A stretch of DNA of 64,000 nt from the NCBI GenBank assembly GCA_038872535.1, contig JAVZJY010000004.1, positions 27,987 to 91,986 on the forward strand. Direction: 5' to 3'. Below are positions 24,316 through 32,477 of the stretch, piece by piece. Under the pieces are notes generated by a model. That model ran no database searches. It saw nothing but the letters and a program-made list of their open reading frames with translations, and was not told the DNA's origin. Numbering within the stretch: the first letter of the stretch is position 1; every line of letters starts with the position of its first letter. The DNA is from JASEJA01 sp038872535. GTDB taxonomy: Archaea > Thermoproteota > Bathyarchaeia > Bathyarchaeales > Bathycorpusculaceae. Made by a program: the position numbers and the translations under genes.

Positions 24316-25113
24316 TCAAGTTTTCCGTTCATTTATCTGAAGAGAAATGTCTCCAACAAAAAAACGTTTCACTGTTCCATCTTCAAGCCCAACAATCAAC
24401 GCCCCATCATTATCAACATCTAAAGCTAAACCACAAAACCTTCCAGTTCCATCAGTGACTTCCACCGTTTTACCAAGAAAATCTGCATACTTTTTCCATT
24501 CCTTCAGAACTTGAGTGAAGCCTTCTTTCAAGAACTGTTCATAAAGACTATCCAACTTTTCAAGCAACAGTTTAAACAATTCTCCCAGCCTAACTTTTTT
24601 GCCCAACTCATTCGCAAGCGAAGTTGCAACAGTCTTCAACTCTTCTGGAAACTTTTTTTCGACATCAACGTTTGCGTTTATTCCCAAACCTATTACTACA
24701 TAGTCTACTTTTTCGCCTTTTGTCTTCGTCTCGCTTAGTATCCCGCAAACCTTGCGACCGTTCACTAAAACATCGTTTGGCCACTTAGTCTCCGCATGCA
24801 ATCCATACGTTTCATGCAAAACCTTCGCCACTGCCAAGCTGGCAACAAATATGAGGCCAACAGATTCTTTTACGGTGACTTTTGGTCTTAAAATAACTGA
24901 AAAATAGAGTCCGCCTTTTGGCGAAAACCATTGTCTATCCAGTCTCCCTCGTCCAGCGATTTGAGTTTCTGCTATGGCGATGGTTCCTTCAGAAGCCCTG
25001 TAATTAGCCATTTCCTTAGCTAAGTCGTTTGTGGAGCCAATTTCATGTAAGAAGAGTATTTTTTTGCCGAGCTTTTTGGTTTGAAGGTTTTCTTGAATCT
25101 TATCTACTTTCAA
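24316..25113 (-). CDS. birA: biotin-protein ligase
   Basis: A 265-aa class I biotin ligase without the DNA-binding domain. The biotin/ATP site motifs are EIGSTNDLAK, TQIAGRGRLDRQW (loop closing over biotinyl-AMP) and KWPNDVLVNGRKVCGIL. The C-terminal SH3-like cap begins around residue 215 (LGKTVEV). It activates biotin and attaches it to the carrier encoded two genes downstream in the same minus-strand group. The TTG start follows an A/T-rich leader. The lack of an HTH means it does not act as a bio repressor. Confidence 0.94.
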   Translation of the reverse strand: MKVDKIQENLQTKKLGKKILFLHEIGSTNDLAKEMANYRASEGTIAIAETQIAGRGRLDRQWFSPKGGLYFSVILRPKVTVKESVGLIFVASLAVAKVLHETYGLHAETKWPNDVLVNGRKVCGILSETKTKGEKVDYVVIGLGINANVDVEKKFPEELKTVATSLANELGKKVRLGELFKLLLEKLDSLYEQFLKEGFTQVLKEWKKYADFLGKTVEVTDGTGRFCGLALDVDNDGALIVGLEDGTVKRFFVGDISLQINERKT

Positions 25114-25120
25114 CTATAAT

Positions 25121-25336
25121 TCACTCTTTAAGAATAATATATGAAGGCATGTAAAAAACTATGTAGGTTGAAGCGGCCAATAGAAACGGAATAACAAAAC
25201 CTAGTTGCAATAAGAAGCCGGATAAAGCCAAACTCAAGGTTTCACCAACATGCAAGCCAAGCCTTCCATCATTAAAGGCACAGTATTCCAAGAACTCCGC
25301 TGACGAAAGAGTGTAAAAACTGAATGGAAAACACAA
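25121..25336 (-). CDS. possible small membrane protein, 71 aa
   Basis: A TTG-started frame of 71 residues between the epimerase and biotin ligase genes, on their strand. It contains a hydrophobic stretch of about 40 residues (LSLALSGFLLQLGFVIPFLLAAS...) that could make one or two membrane helices. I see no good ribosome site and no recognisable family; its sequence is not the usual OadG/MmdD gamma-subunit pattern. It may be non-coding. If real, its place in a carboxyltransferase operon would be interesting. Confidence 0.3.
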   Translation of the reverse strand: MCFPFSFYTLSSAEFLEYCAFNDGRLGLHVGETLSLALSGFLLQLGFVIPFLLAASTYIVFYMPSYIILKE

Positions 25337-25402
25337 TTTTTGTTTGGGTCAACTATCACTTTCTACCAAAACGTGTTCAGAATGGTTATTTTCTAATCCG
25401 CA

Positions 25403-25804
25403 TTACCTCGTGATAAGCTCTAAAAGAACTCCTTTTGTGCTTTTTGGGTGAATGAAGGCAATTTTTGCGCCTTCGGCGCCCATTCTAGGCTTATCGTCAA
25501 CCAAAACTACGCCTTTCCGCTTAAAATCCTCAAGCACAGCGTTAATGTTTGCAACTTTTACAGCTATATGGTGAATGCCTTCGCCTCGATTTTCAAGAAA
25601 CTTTGCAACTGGGCTGTCGCTGCCTAAGGGCTCCAAAAGCTCAATTCGGGTTTCGCCACCACTGGAGAGAAAAGCAACTTTAACCTTCCTCTCACTCAAA
25701 ATGTGAACGCCCTCAAGTTTAAAACCCAAAACATTCTGGTAAATGCCAATAGCCTCATCCAAATTTTTTACAGCAACACCAACATGGTCAATGCCCATGA
25801 GCAT
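25403..25804 (-). CDS. mce: methylmalonyl-CoA epimerase
   Basis: A 133-aa vicinal-oxygen-chelate protein that interconverts (S)- and (R)-methylmalonyl-CoA. Metal ligands are seen in IDHVGVAV (His), RIELLEPL (Glu), GIHHIAVKV (His) and GVLLELI (Glu), at the usual spacing. I place the start at 25804, because GAGGTG lies 8 bp upstream, removing six residues of a longer frame. It heads the minus-strand group epimerase-biotin ligase-12S-5S-carrier and links the carboxyltransferase to the mutase at 18.8 kb. TfrA starts 172 bp away on the other strand. Confidence 0.93.
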   Translation of the reverse strand: MLMGIDHVGVAVKNLDEAIGIYQNVLGFKLEGVHILSERKVKVAFLSSGGETRIELLEPLGSDSPVAKFLENRGEGIHHIAVKVANINAVLEDFKRKGVVLVDDKPRMGAEGAKIAFIHPKSTKGVLLELITR

Positions 25805-25975
25805 ACTTGCTTCACCTCTCATAGAGTTTTAAATGTCATGTTAAACATATTATAAAAAGTTTCTAAATATTTTGAGTGAGAACTTCAAAAATTGTAAAAT
25901 AAAGATTTTCACAGCTGAATAGTGTTAGAAAACTATAAAGGGTAGGTCACAAAATTTAGGTTCTCTCTAAAATGG

Positions 25976-27784
25976 GTGAACATGTTGGAGAAATATGTCC
26001 ACGACATAATTGTTGTTGGAGCCGGCTTAGCTGGTCTTAGGGCTGCGATTGCAGCGGCTGAAGTTAGCAACAAGCTTGACATAGCCGTAATATCAAAACT
26101 TCATCCCCTCCGCTCACATTCTGTCTGTGCTCAAGGCGGAACTGCTGCAGTAATGCGAGAAAAAGATTCCTATGATTTGCATGCTTTCGACACCATTAAA
26201 GGCGCTGATTATTTAGCCGACCAGGATATTGTTGAATTTTTTGTGAGACGAGCGCCAAGGGAGATAGTTTTAACAGAACATTGGGGATGCCCATGGAGCC
26301 GCACGCCCGATGGAAAAATAGACCAACGCCCCTTTGGAGGCCACACTTATCCGAGGGCTTGTTTTGCGGCGGATATGACTGGTTTTCATGAAATGCACAC
26401 GTTATATGGAAAAGCCTCCTCATACGGCAACATTAAATTTTATGATGAATGGTTCGTCACATCCATAATGGTTGAAGACAAAACAGCAGTGGGCTTAACA
26501 GCTATAGAGTTGAAAACTGGCGAGATGCACGCCTTCCAAGCGAAAGCAATTGTGATTGCGACTGGAGGTCACGAGCGCATATACGAGTTTACAACCTTNN
26601 NNNNNNNNNNNNNNNNNNNNNNNNNNNNNNNNNNNNNNNNNNNNNNNNNNNNNNNNNNNNNNNNNNNNNNNNNNNNNNNNNNNNNNNNNNNNNNNTTCTC
26701 CTACACAACGACTGGTGATGGAATGGCTATGGCTTATCGTGCAGGAACCCCATTAATGGACATGGAATTCGTCCAATTTCACCCCACTGGGTTAGTACCA
26801 TCTGGTGCCCTAATAACTGAAGGAGCCCGAGGAGAAGGAGGATACCTAATCAACGCCAAAGGCGAACGTTTTATGAAACGTTATGCTCCAGAAAAAATGG
26901 AGTTAGCCCCCAGAGATGTGGTTTCAAGGGCTGAACAAACAGAAATTAACGAAGGCCGAGGACTGGAGGGACCTTATGGTTCTTACATAGCCTTAGACCT
27001 GAGGCATTTGGGTGAGGAAAAAATAAACGAGAGATTGCCGCTTATTCGGGAAGTTGCCATAAAACTTAGCGGAGTAGACCCCGTCAAAGAGCCTATTCCG
27101 ATAAGGCCGGCAGCCCACTATTCCATGGGAGGAATAAAAGCTAACATAAAAACTGAAACGCAAATTGCAGGGTTATACGCTGCTGGCGAATGCTCATGTC
27201 TAAGCCTTCATGGAGCAAATAGGCTTGGCACAAACTCAACAGCAGAATGCCTTGTTTTTGGAGCGGTTGCTGGAGAAGAGGCTGCTAAACACGCCTTATC
27301 AAGCAGCATAAAAGAATTATCCCATGAAAAGATTCTGGCAGAGGAAAAGAGGGTTTTTGATGGAATTTTGGGCAGCGAAGGTGGCGAAAGGGTTTCAGTT
27401 ATAAGAGATGAAATGAGGCATGTAATGAATGATAAGGTTTGGATATTCAGAAGAGGCGACCAACTTGAAAGCGCTTTGAAAGAGATAAGGGCGCTTAAGG
27501 AAAGGTTTAAGCACATAAAGGTTCAGGATAAGGGCGGTCCGTTTAATACGGGTTTGGTGGATGCTTTGCAGCTTGACTTCATGTTAGAGCTTGCAGAAGT
27601 CACCATAGTTAGTGCACTTCCAAGAACCGAGTCCCGTGGAGCTCACTCAAGAATTGACTATCCGAAACGGGATGATGTAAACTGGTTAAAGCATACGCTG
27701 GCATATTACACAAAGGAAGGCCCAAGGTTGGTGTATATTCCAGTCACGATAACTAAGTGGCAGCCAGCAGCGAGAACGTATTAG
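25976..27784 (+). CDS. tfrA: thiol:fumarate reductase / succinate dehydrogenase flavoprotein subunit (interrupted by scaffold N)
   Basis: FAD-dependent fumarate reductase or succinate dehydrogenase subunit. The dinucleotide motif is VVGAGLAGLRAA, the loop RSHSVCAQGG has the His that attaches FAD in SdhA/FrdA, and the catalytic HPTGL, EGARGEGGYL and R-rich PIRPAAHYSMGGI are all seen. Ninety-seven N (26599-26695) interrupt it. Joining EFTT to SYTTTGDG with a 2-nt overlap restores the frame and family spacing, giving a 569-aa protein with no residues missing. Starts at 25976 (GTG) or 25982 (ATG) are possible. tfrB follows 12 bp later. The divergent start of the epimerase group is next door. Confidence 0.92.
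   Translation: MNMLEKYVHDIIVVGAGLAGLRAAIAAAEVSNKLDIAVISKLHPLRSHSVCAQGGTAAVMREKDSYDLHAFDTIKGADYLADQDIVEFFVRRAPREIVLTEHWGCPWSRTPDGKIDQRPFGGHTYPRACFAADMTGFHEMHTLYGKASSYGNIKFYDEWFVTSIMVEDKTAVGLTAIELKTGEMHAFQAKAIVIATGGHERIYEFTTXXXXXXXXXXXXXXXXXXXXXXXXXXXXXXXXXFSYTTTGDGMAMAYRAGTPLMDMEFVQFHPTGLVPSGALITEGARGEGGYLINAKGERFMKRYAPEKMELAPRDVVSRAEQTEINEGRGLEGPYGSYIALDLRHLGEEKINERLPLIREVAIKLSGVDPVKEPIPIRPAAHYSMGGIKANIKTETQIAGLYAAGECSCLSLHGANRLGTNSTAECLVFGAVAGEEAAKHALSSSIKELSHEKILAEEKRVFDGILGSEGGERVSVIRDEMRHVMNDKVWIFRRGDQLESALKEIRALKERFKHIKVQDKGGPFNTGLVDALQLDFMLELAEVTIVSALPRTESRGAHSRIDYPKRDDVNWLKHTLAYYTKEGPRLVYIPVTITKWQPAARTY
26599..26695. other. Scaffold gap (97 N), probably zero real length
   Basis: Contig ends meet inside tfrA. 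The left end finishes ACAACCTT and the right begins TTCTCCTAC. Overlapping the shared TT gives an uninterrupted reading frame with normal SdhA/TfrA spacing, so the N run represents an unclosed join. Confidence 0.85.
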
Positions 27785-27796
27785 GAGGTTGAATGC

Positions 27797-29362
27797 ATGA
27801 ACTCTAAAGTGGAGAAAATTGTTGAGTTTAGGATAAACCGTTTTGACCCTCAAACAAAAAAGCATTACATATCCACATATAAGGTGCCGATTCGCAAGGG
27901 AACAAGCATCCTTGAAGCCCTCCAGTATATTAGGGATAATCTTGATGAGACTCTTTCGTTTAGACATTCTTGCAGAATGGGCATTTGTGGAAGCTGTGGA
28001 ATCAATGTTAACGGGCAACCCATGCTGGCATGTTATACGCAAGTTCTTGACCTCGAATCTGACACACTGGAGCTATCACCCTTATCGAACATGCCAGTCA
28101 TAAAAGACTTAATAGTTGACATTGAACCCTTCTTTGACACTTTTAAGAAAATTAAAAAGTTTCTAATAAAACCTGAAGCGGAACTTAACAAGCTTGTAGA
28201 ATTCGTGCAGAGTCCCTTAGACTTGAAGAAATATTGGGACCTTACGCTCTGCACAAAATGTTCAATTTGTTATTCCGCTTGTCCAGCAGCAATAGACCAA
28301 AAGTTCCTCGGTCCCTCAACGTTAACCGCTAACTATCGCTTCATAACTGATTCTAGGGATGAGGGGTTAGATGAACGATTAAAGCCGATGGCAGACAACA
28401 TATGGCTTTGCACTTCATGCAATTCATGTACGCTGTTCTGTCCAAAACTTGTTAACTGTTCAAACGCCATAGTTGACGACCGCAGCCTCCTAGTCGAGTC
28501 CGGAGTCATACCGAGAACTGTTAAGGATGTTTTGGAAAGCGTAATCAAATATCATAACCCCATGGGAACTCATCAAAGCAAGAGAATGGACTGGAGTAAA
28601 AGCTTTAATGTCAAGACTTTTCCTGATGTGGCGAAGGCTGATGTTTTGTTTTTTGTTTGCTGCTCAACAGCCTATGATATGAGAAATCAGGAAATGGCTA
28701 AAGCAATGGCTTCAATACTGGATAAAATGGGCATTAACTATGCAACTTTAGGTTCTGAGGAATGGTGCTGCGGAGACCACATTCTCAGGTTAGGCGAGAG
28801 GGGATTATTTGAAGAGCTTGCTGAACACAATATTGAATTGTTCAAAAAGTTCAATGCAGAAAAAATTGTGGTCCTATCGCCCCACTGCTATAATACTTTC
28901 AAGAACGATAAGCCCTATAAAGATGCAGGACTTAACGTTCAACATTACACACAGTTTTTGGCTGAAGCCATCGAAAAAGGCAAACTGAAACCTTCTAAAA
29001 CAATAAAGAAAAAAGTCACATACCATGACCCCTGTTTCCTCGGAAAACGCAACAACATATACGATGCACCCAGACAAATACTGCAATCTATAAACGGCTT
29101 AGAACTTGTGGAAATGAAAAGAACAAGACAAAACAGCTTCTGCTGCGGCGGAGGCGCTGGAAGAGTTTGGACTGAAGAGGCAGTTCCAGAAAAGAGACCA
29201 AGCGTGGAAAGGCTTAAAGAAGCCTTAGCATTAAATGTTGAAGTTATAGCAACCGCTTGCCCATTCTGTGTAACAACTTTGGAGGATGCCGTGAAGGTTC
29301 TGGATGTGGAAGGCAAGATAGTGGTGAAAGACATATTAGAACTCTTGAAAGAAGCGGTTTAA
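27797..29362 (+). CDS. tfrB: thiol:fumarate reductase iron-sulfur subunit TfrB (SdhB + HdrD-like CCG domains)
   Basis: The N-terminal third is an SdhB/FrdB-type module: [2Fe-2S] cysteines in CRMGICGSCG with a later AC at about 80, then CTKCSICYSACP and CTSCNSCTLFCP for cubane clusters. The C-terminal half has two CCG domains (VCCSTAYD, EWCCGD, SPHCYN; then HDPCFLGKRNN, SFCCGGGAGR, TACPFC), homologous to HdrB/HdrD, which oxidise thiols to a heterodisulfide. This is the TfrB architecture of methanogens, where CoM-SH and CoB-SH reduce fumarate. Length is 521 aa. GGAGGTTGA precedes the ATG. Here no methanogenesis genes are visible, so the thiol pair is unknown. Confidence 0.93.
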   Translation: MNSKVEKIVEFRINRFDPQTKKHYISTYKVPIRKGTSILEALQYIRDNLDETLSFRHSCRMGICGSCGINVNGQPMLACYTQVLDLESDTLELSPLSNMPVIKDLIVDIEPFFDTFKKIKKFLIKPEAELNKLVEFVQSPLDLKKYWDLTLCTKCSICYSACPAAIDQKFLGPSTLTANYRFITDSRDEGLDERLKPMADNIWLCTSCNSCTLFCPKLVNCSNAIVDDRSLLVESGVIPRTVKDVLESVIKYHNPMGTHQSKRMDWSKSFNVKTFPDVAKADVLFFVCCSTAYDMRNQEMAKAMASILDKMGINYATLGSEEWCCGDHILRLGERGLFEELAEHNIELFKKFNAEKIVVLSPHCYNTFKNDKPYKDAGLNVQHYTQFLAEAIEKGKLKPSKTIKKKVTYHDPCFLGKRNNIYDAPRQILQSINGLELVEMKRTRQNSFCCGGGAGRVWTEEAVPEKRPSVERLKEALALNVEVIATACPFCVTTLEDAVKVLDVEGKIVVKDILELLKEAV

Positions 29363-29438
29363 GCGAAGTGAACCATTAAATTAATATAACCAGCATTACA
29401 CCTTATACTTTTCTTAAGCTAAGTTTGGAGGAAAAATC

Positions 29439-31307
29439 TTGTACGGATATGCTGGAAGAGTACTCCACATAGACCTAACAACAGGAAAAACCCATGTTGA
29501 ACCATTAAATGAAGACTATGCCAAAAAATACATTGGCGGCATAGGCCTAGGAATGCGCCTCTGGCTTGACCACTCAAAAGCTGGAGTTGAACCCTTCAGT
29601 CCAGAAAACCCACTAATCCTAACAACAGGACCAATATCAGGCACAGTTTGGCCAACAGGCGGGAACGGTCATGCTTTTGTTTCAAAGTCACCGCAAAGTT
29701 ACGGAGTTGGCGAAGCAAAATCCCACGGTTCCTTCGGCACAGAACTTAAGAGAGCCGGATATGACGCTGTAATTTTTAAAGGCAAATCAGAAAAGCCAGT
29801 TTACGTTTGGATCGACGACGATTCAGTGCAACTCTTAGACGCTTCACATTTAATGGGCAAATCTCCAGCAGAAACAGAAGACACCATAAAAGAAGAGTTA
29901 GGCGACTATTACATTCGCGTTGCAGCTATAGGACCTGCAGGAGAAAAACTCGTCAGAATCGCTTGTATAATCAATGAAAAAACAAGGGCTGCTGGAAGAA
30001 CCGGAATGGGCGCCGTTATGGGTTCGAAAAATCTTAAGGCGATTGCTGTTCGCGGAACTCATGACGTTACTGTGGCGAAACCTGCTGAATTCATGGAGTT
30101 TGTTAAGGAATTTCATGAAAGAATGAAAGGCCCAGCCACACAAAAATACAGAACCTTGGGCACTCCGGAAAACGTTTTGGTTCACAATGCGCTTTCATGT
30201 ATGCCAACAAGAAACTACAACAATTCACGCTTTGAAGCAGCAGAAAAAGTAAGCGGAGAAGCTTTAAATGAAAGATTTGTTGCCAAAATCATCGGATGCA
30301 GCTCCTGTGCGATGCGATGTGAACACATCTGTGTTGTTCCAGAAGGACCATACAAAGGCGCCATGTCTCGAGTTGAATATGAACCGTTATGGGCTTTGGG
30401 ACCATACTGTGGAATAGATCGTCTTGACGCTGTAATAAAGGCATGCGAACTCTGCAACTACTATGGTATAGACTCCATAGGGGCAGGCGTAATCGTTGGC
30501 TTCGCCATGGACTGTTATGAAAACGGCATATTAACAGAGAAAGACATGGACGGAATAGAAGCACGCTTCGGCAATCACGAAGCTCTAGTCAAACTCATTG
30601 AAAAAATAGGAAAACGGGAAGGAATAGGCGACATACTAGCTGAAGGAGTAAAGATTGCAGGAGAGCAAATTGGTAAAGGTGCAGAGAAACTAGCCCAACA
30701 CATAAAAGGTGTGGAAGTTACAGGTTATGATCTCAGAGCCTTAAAAACGGCCGCTTTAGGCTTTGCCGTTTCCTTCCGTGGAGCAGATCACAATAGACAT
30801 GGAGCCTACGCTTTCGACGTGAAAGGTAAAGTTAATCGCTTAGTAGCTGAGAAGGGCAGGGGAAGAATGGTTAAAGACATGGAGGACATGTACACCATTA
30901 TCGACTCCTTAATCATTTGCAAATTCTCAAGAGGAACATACTACAAAGAAGCCGAAGACTTGGCTAAACTTTACTCGTTGGTTACTGGATTTGAAACTAC
31001 GCCAGAAGAAATTAGGCGAAGCGGTGAGAGAATAAACAATGTCGCAAGATTATTCAATGTCAGAGAAGGTCTCAGCAGAAAAGATGACACATTACCATAC
31101 AAAGTTATGCACGAGCCAATTCCAGACGAGGGACCATCAAAAGGAGCTTATGTTTCTCAAGAAGAACTTGACCTGTTATTAGATGATTATTACATGGCTC
31201 GCGGATGGAATAGAGAAGGCGTGCCAACTATGGAGAAACTGAAAGAATTGGGCATGGAAGACCTCGCCTACATAGTTGAAGAGAAAACAAAGAAGACGGA
31301 GGAATAA
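29439..31307 (+). CDS. aor: aldehyde:ferredoxin oxidoreductase (tungstopterin)
   Basis: A 622-aa AOR-family enzyme oxidising aldehydes to acids with ferredoxin as acceptor, or the reverse. Four Fe-S ligands are visible: CSSCAMRC (about residues 288-295) and the distal Cys in DSLIICKF. Pterin-binding blocks include GRTGMGAVMGSKNLKA, and AVSFRGADHNRH. The enzyme binds tungsten or molybdenum bis-pterin. The start is TTG at 29439, with TGGAGGAAAAA upstream. The next gene encodes a four-cluster ferredoxin that abuts its stop. Which aldehyde it uses cannot be told. Confidence 0.93.
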   Translation: MYGYAGRVLHIDLTTGKTHVEPLNEDYAKKYIGGIGLGMRLWLDHSKAGVEPFSPENPLILTTGPISGTVWPTGGNGHAFVSKSPQSYGVGEAKSHGSFGTELKRAGYDAVIFKGKSEKPVYVWIDDDSVQLLDASHLMGKSPAETEDTIKEELGDYYIRVAAIGPAGEKLVRIACIINEKTRAAGRTGMGAVMGSKNLKAIAVRGTHDVTVAKPAEFMEFVKEFHERMKGPATQKYRTLGTPENVLVHNALSCMPTRNYNNSRFEAAEKVSGEALNERFVAKIIGCSSCAMRCEHICVVPEGPYKGAMSRVEYEPLWALGPYCGIDRLDAVIKACELCNYYGIDSIGAGVIVGFAMDCYENGILTEKDMDGIEARFGNHEALVKLIEKIGKREGIGDILAEGVKIAGEQIGKGAEKLAQHIKGVEVTGYDLRALKTAALGFAVSFRGADHNRHGAYAFDVKGKVNRLVAEKGRGRMVKDMEDMYTIIDSLIICKFSRGTYYKEAEDLAKLYSLVTGFETTPEEIRRSGERINNVARLFNVREGLSRKDDTLPYKVMHEPIPDEGPSKGAYVSQEELDLLLDDYYMARGWNREGVPTMEKLKELGMEDLAYIVEEKTKKTEE

Positions 31308-31808
31308 ATGATGGTTAAAGTGCATGAAAGAAAATTCGTCACAGCCGACCCAGATAAATGCGTTGGATGCCAAGTTTGCGAGTACATATGCTCTTTTGAG
31401 AAAGAAAAAGCCTTCAACCCATTAAAATCAAGAATAAGAGTGGTGCGACTAAACCCGCTAGTAAATGTTTCCATAGCTTGCAGACTCTGTGAAGACCCAC
31501 CATGTGTCGCTGCATGCCCAAGAGACGCCCTAACACAATCAGAGGAAACGGGCATAATCATGGTTGATGAGGACAAATGCAATGGTTGCGGATGGTGCAT
31601 TGAAGCCTGCGATTATGGAGCAATTATGATACATCCAGACAAGAAAGTTGTTTTTGTCTGCGACTTATGTAAAGATAAGGGTGAACCGCAATGTGTCAAA
31701 TGGTGTCCAGAAGAAGCCTTAGACCTTGTTACCAGTGATGTCTTAGCCCAAAAAGCTAGGATTGCTGCCACAAAGAAACTTTTCCAAGAAGCCTTGAAAA
31801 CTGTATAG
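31308..31808 (+). CDS. AOR-associated multi-cluster ferredoxin subunit
   Basis: A 166-aa polyferredoxin of the HycB/CooF/AorB type. Four [4Fe-4S] motifs can be read: CVGCQVCEYIC, CRLCEDPPCVAACP, CNGCGWCIEACD and CDLCKDKGEPQCVKWCP. The gene begins at 31308 or the next ATG, directly after the AOR stop. It should conduct electrons from the tungsten enzyme to a soluble acceptor. Its pairing with the AOR gene is strong context; the final partner (Zn-ferredoxin, HdrA or another complex) is open. Confidence 0.92.
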   Translation: MMVKVHERKFVTADPDKCVGCQVCEYICSFEKEKAFNPLKSRIRVVRLNPLVNVSIACRLCEDPPCVAACPRDALTQSEETGIIMVDEDKCNGCGWCIEACDYGAIMIHPDKKVVFVCDLCKDKGEPQCVKWCPEEALDLVTSDVLAQKARIAATKKLFQEALKTV

Positions 31809-31849
31809 AATCCCTTTAATATCCCAATTTTTCCTTAATTAAAGCCTTA

Positions 31850-32461
31850 TCAAGTTTCCATAAATTCTACAAATTCTTCAATTGTGCGTTTTTCCAACGT
31901 GTAATTTGTTCTTTTCTCAATTCCAATTGTTGAATATGGCTTTTGTCCATAATCATGTCCCGGATAAACTTCAATATTATCATCAAGTTTCATTAACTTA
32001 TGAAAAAGGCTGTTATACATTTCCTTAGCGCTTCCACCTGGCAAATCGGTTCTGCCACACTCGCCAACAAAGAGTGTGTCGCCAGTAAGCAGCAATTTAT
32101 CATTCACAAGGAGGCATATGCTATCTGGTGTGTGTCCCGGAGTGTGAATGACCTTTATCGGAACTTTACCAACCACTAAGAAGTCACCGTCTTCTACGCT
32201 TATGTCCTTGTTTATCCTTGAAAGCTTGTGGGCAACTATTTTAGCATCAAAAGCTTTTTTCATTTCTTCATTTCCCGCTGTATGATCACCATGACCGTGC
32301 GTGTTAATGACATATTTTAAGCGAAAATTCTTCTCCTTCAAGAGTTTTGTTAAAATTTTAGCATTAAAACTTGGATCAACAACAGCTGCTTCCCTTGTTG
32401 TTTCGTCTGCAATTATATATGAGAAATTGTCGCCGTGTTGTTTTACTTGCCTAAAGAACAT
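31850..32461 (-). CDS. MBL-fold hydrolase, persulfide dioxygenase / glyoxalase II-like
   Basis: A 203-aa metallo-beta-lactamase fold protein. Metal motifs are THGHGDHTAGN, HTPGHTPDSI, TGDTLFVGECGRTDLPGGS and YPGHDYG. The GRTDLPGGS block resembles ETHE1-type persulfide dioxygenases more than true glyoxalase II. The substrate is therefore a thioester or a persulfide, undecided. It is the last gene after a 463-aa unknown protein (16 bp gap) and a GNAT acetyltransferase on the same strand. A persulfide role would fit the thiol-based metabolism around it. Confidence 0.88.
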   Translation of the reverse strand: MFFRQVKQHGDNFSYIIADETTREAAVVDPSFNAKILTKLLKEKNFRLKYVINTHGHGDHTAGNEEMKKAFDAKIVAHKLSRINKDISVEDGDFLVVGKVPIKVIHTPGHTPDSICLLVNDKLLLTGDTLFVGECGRTDLPGGSAKEMYNSLFHKLMKLDDNIEVYPGHDYGQKPYSTIGIEKRTNYTLEKRTIEEFVEFMET

Positions 32462-32477
32462 TTTAAGGCACTTCCGT

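Noticed and set aside
25121..25336. Gamma subunit (OadG/MmdD) of a sodium-pumping decarboxylase
   Set aside because: The frame lacks the usual single N-terminal helix with Pro/charged tail, has no ribosome site, and no beta subunit is present.
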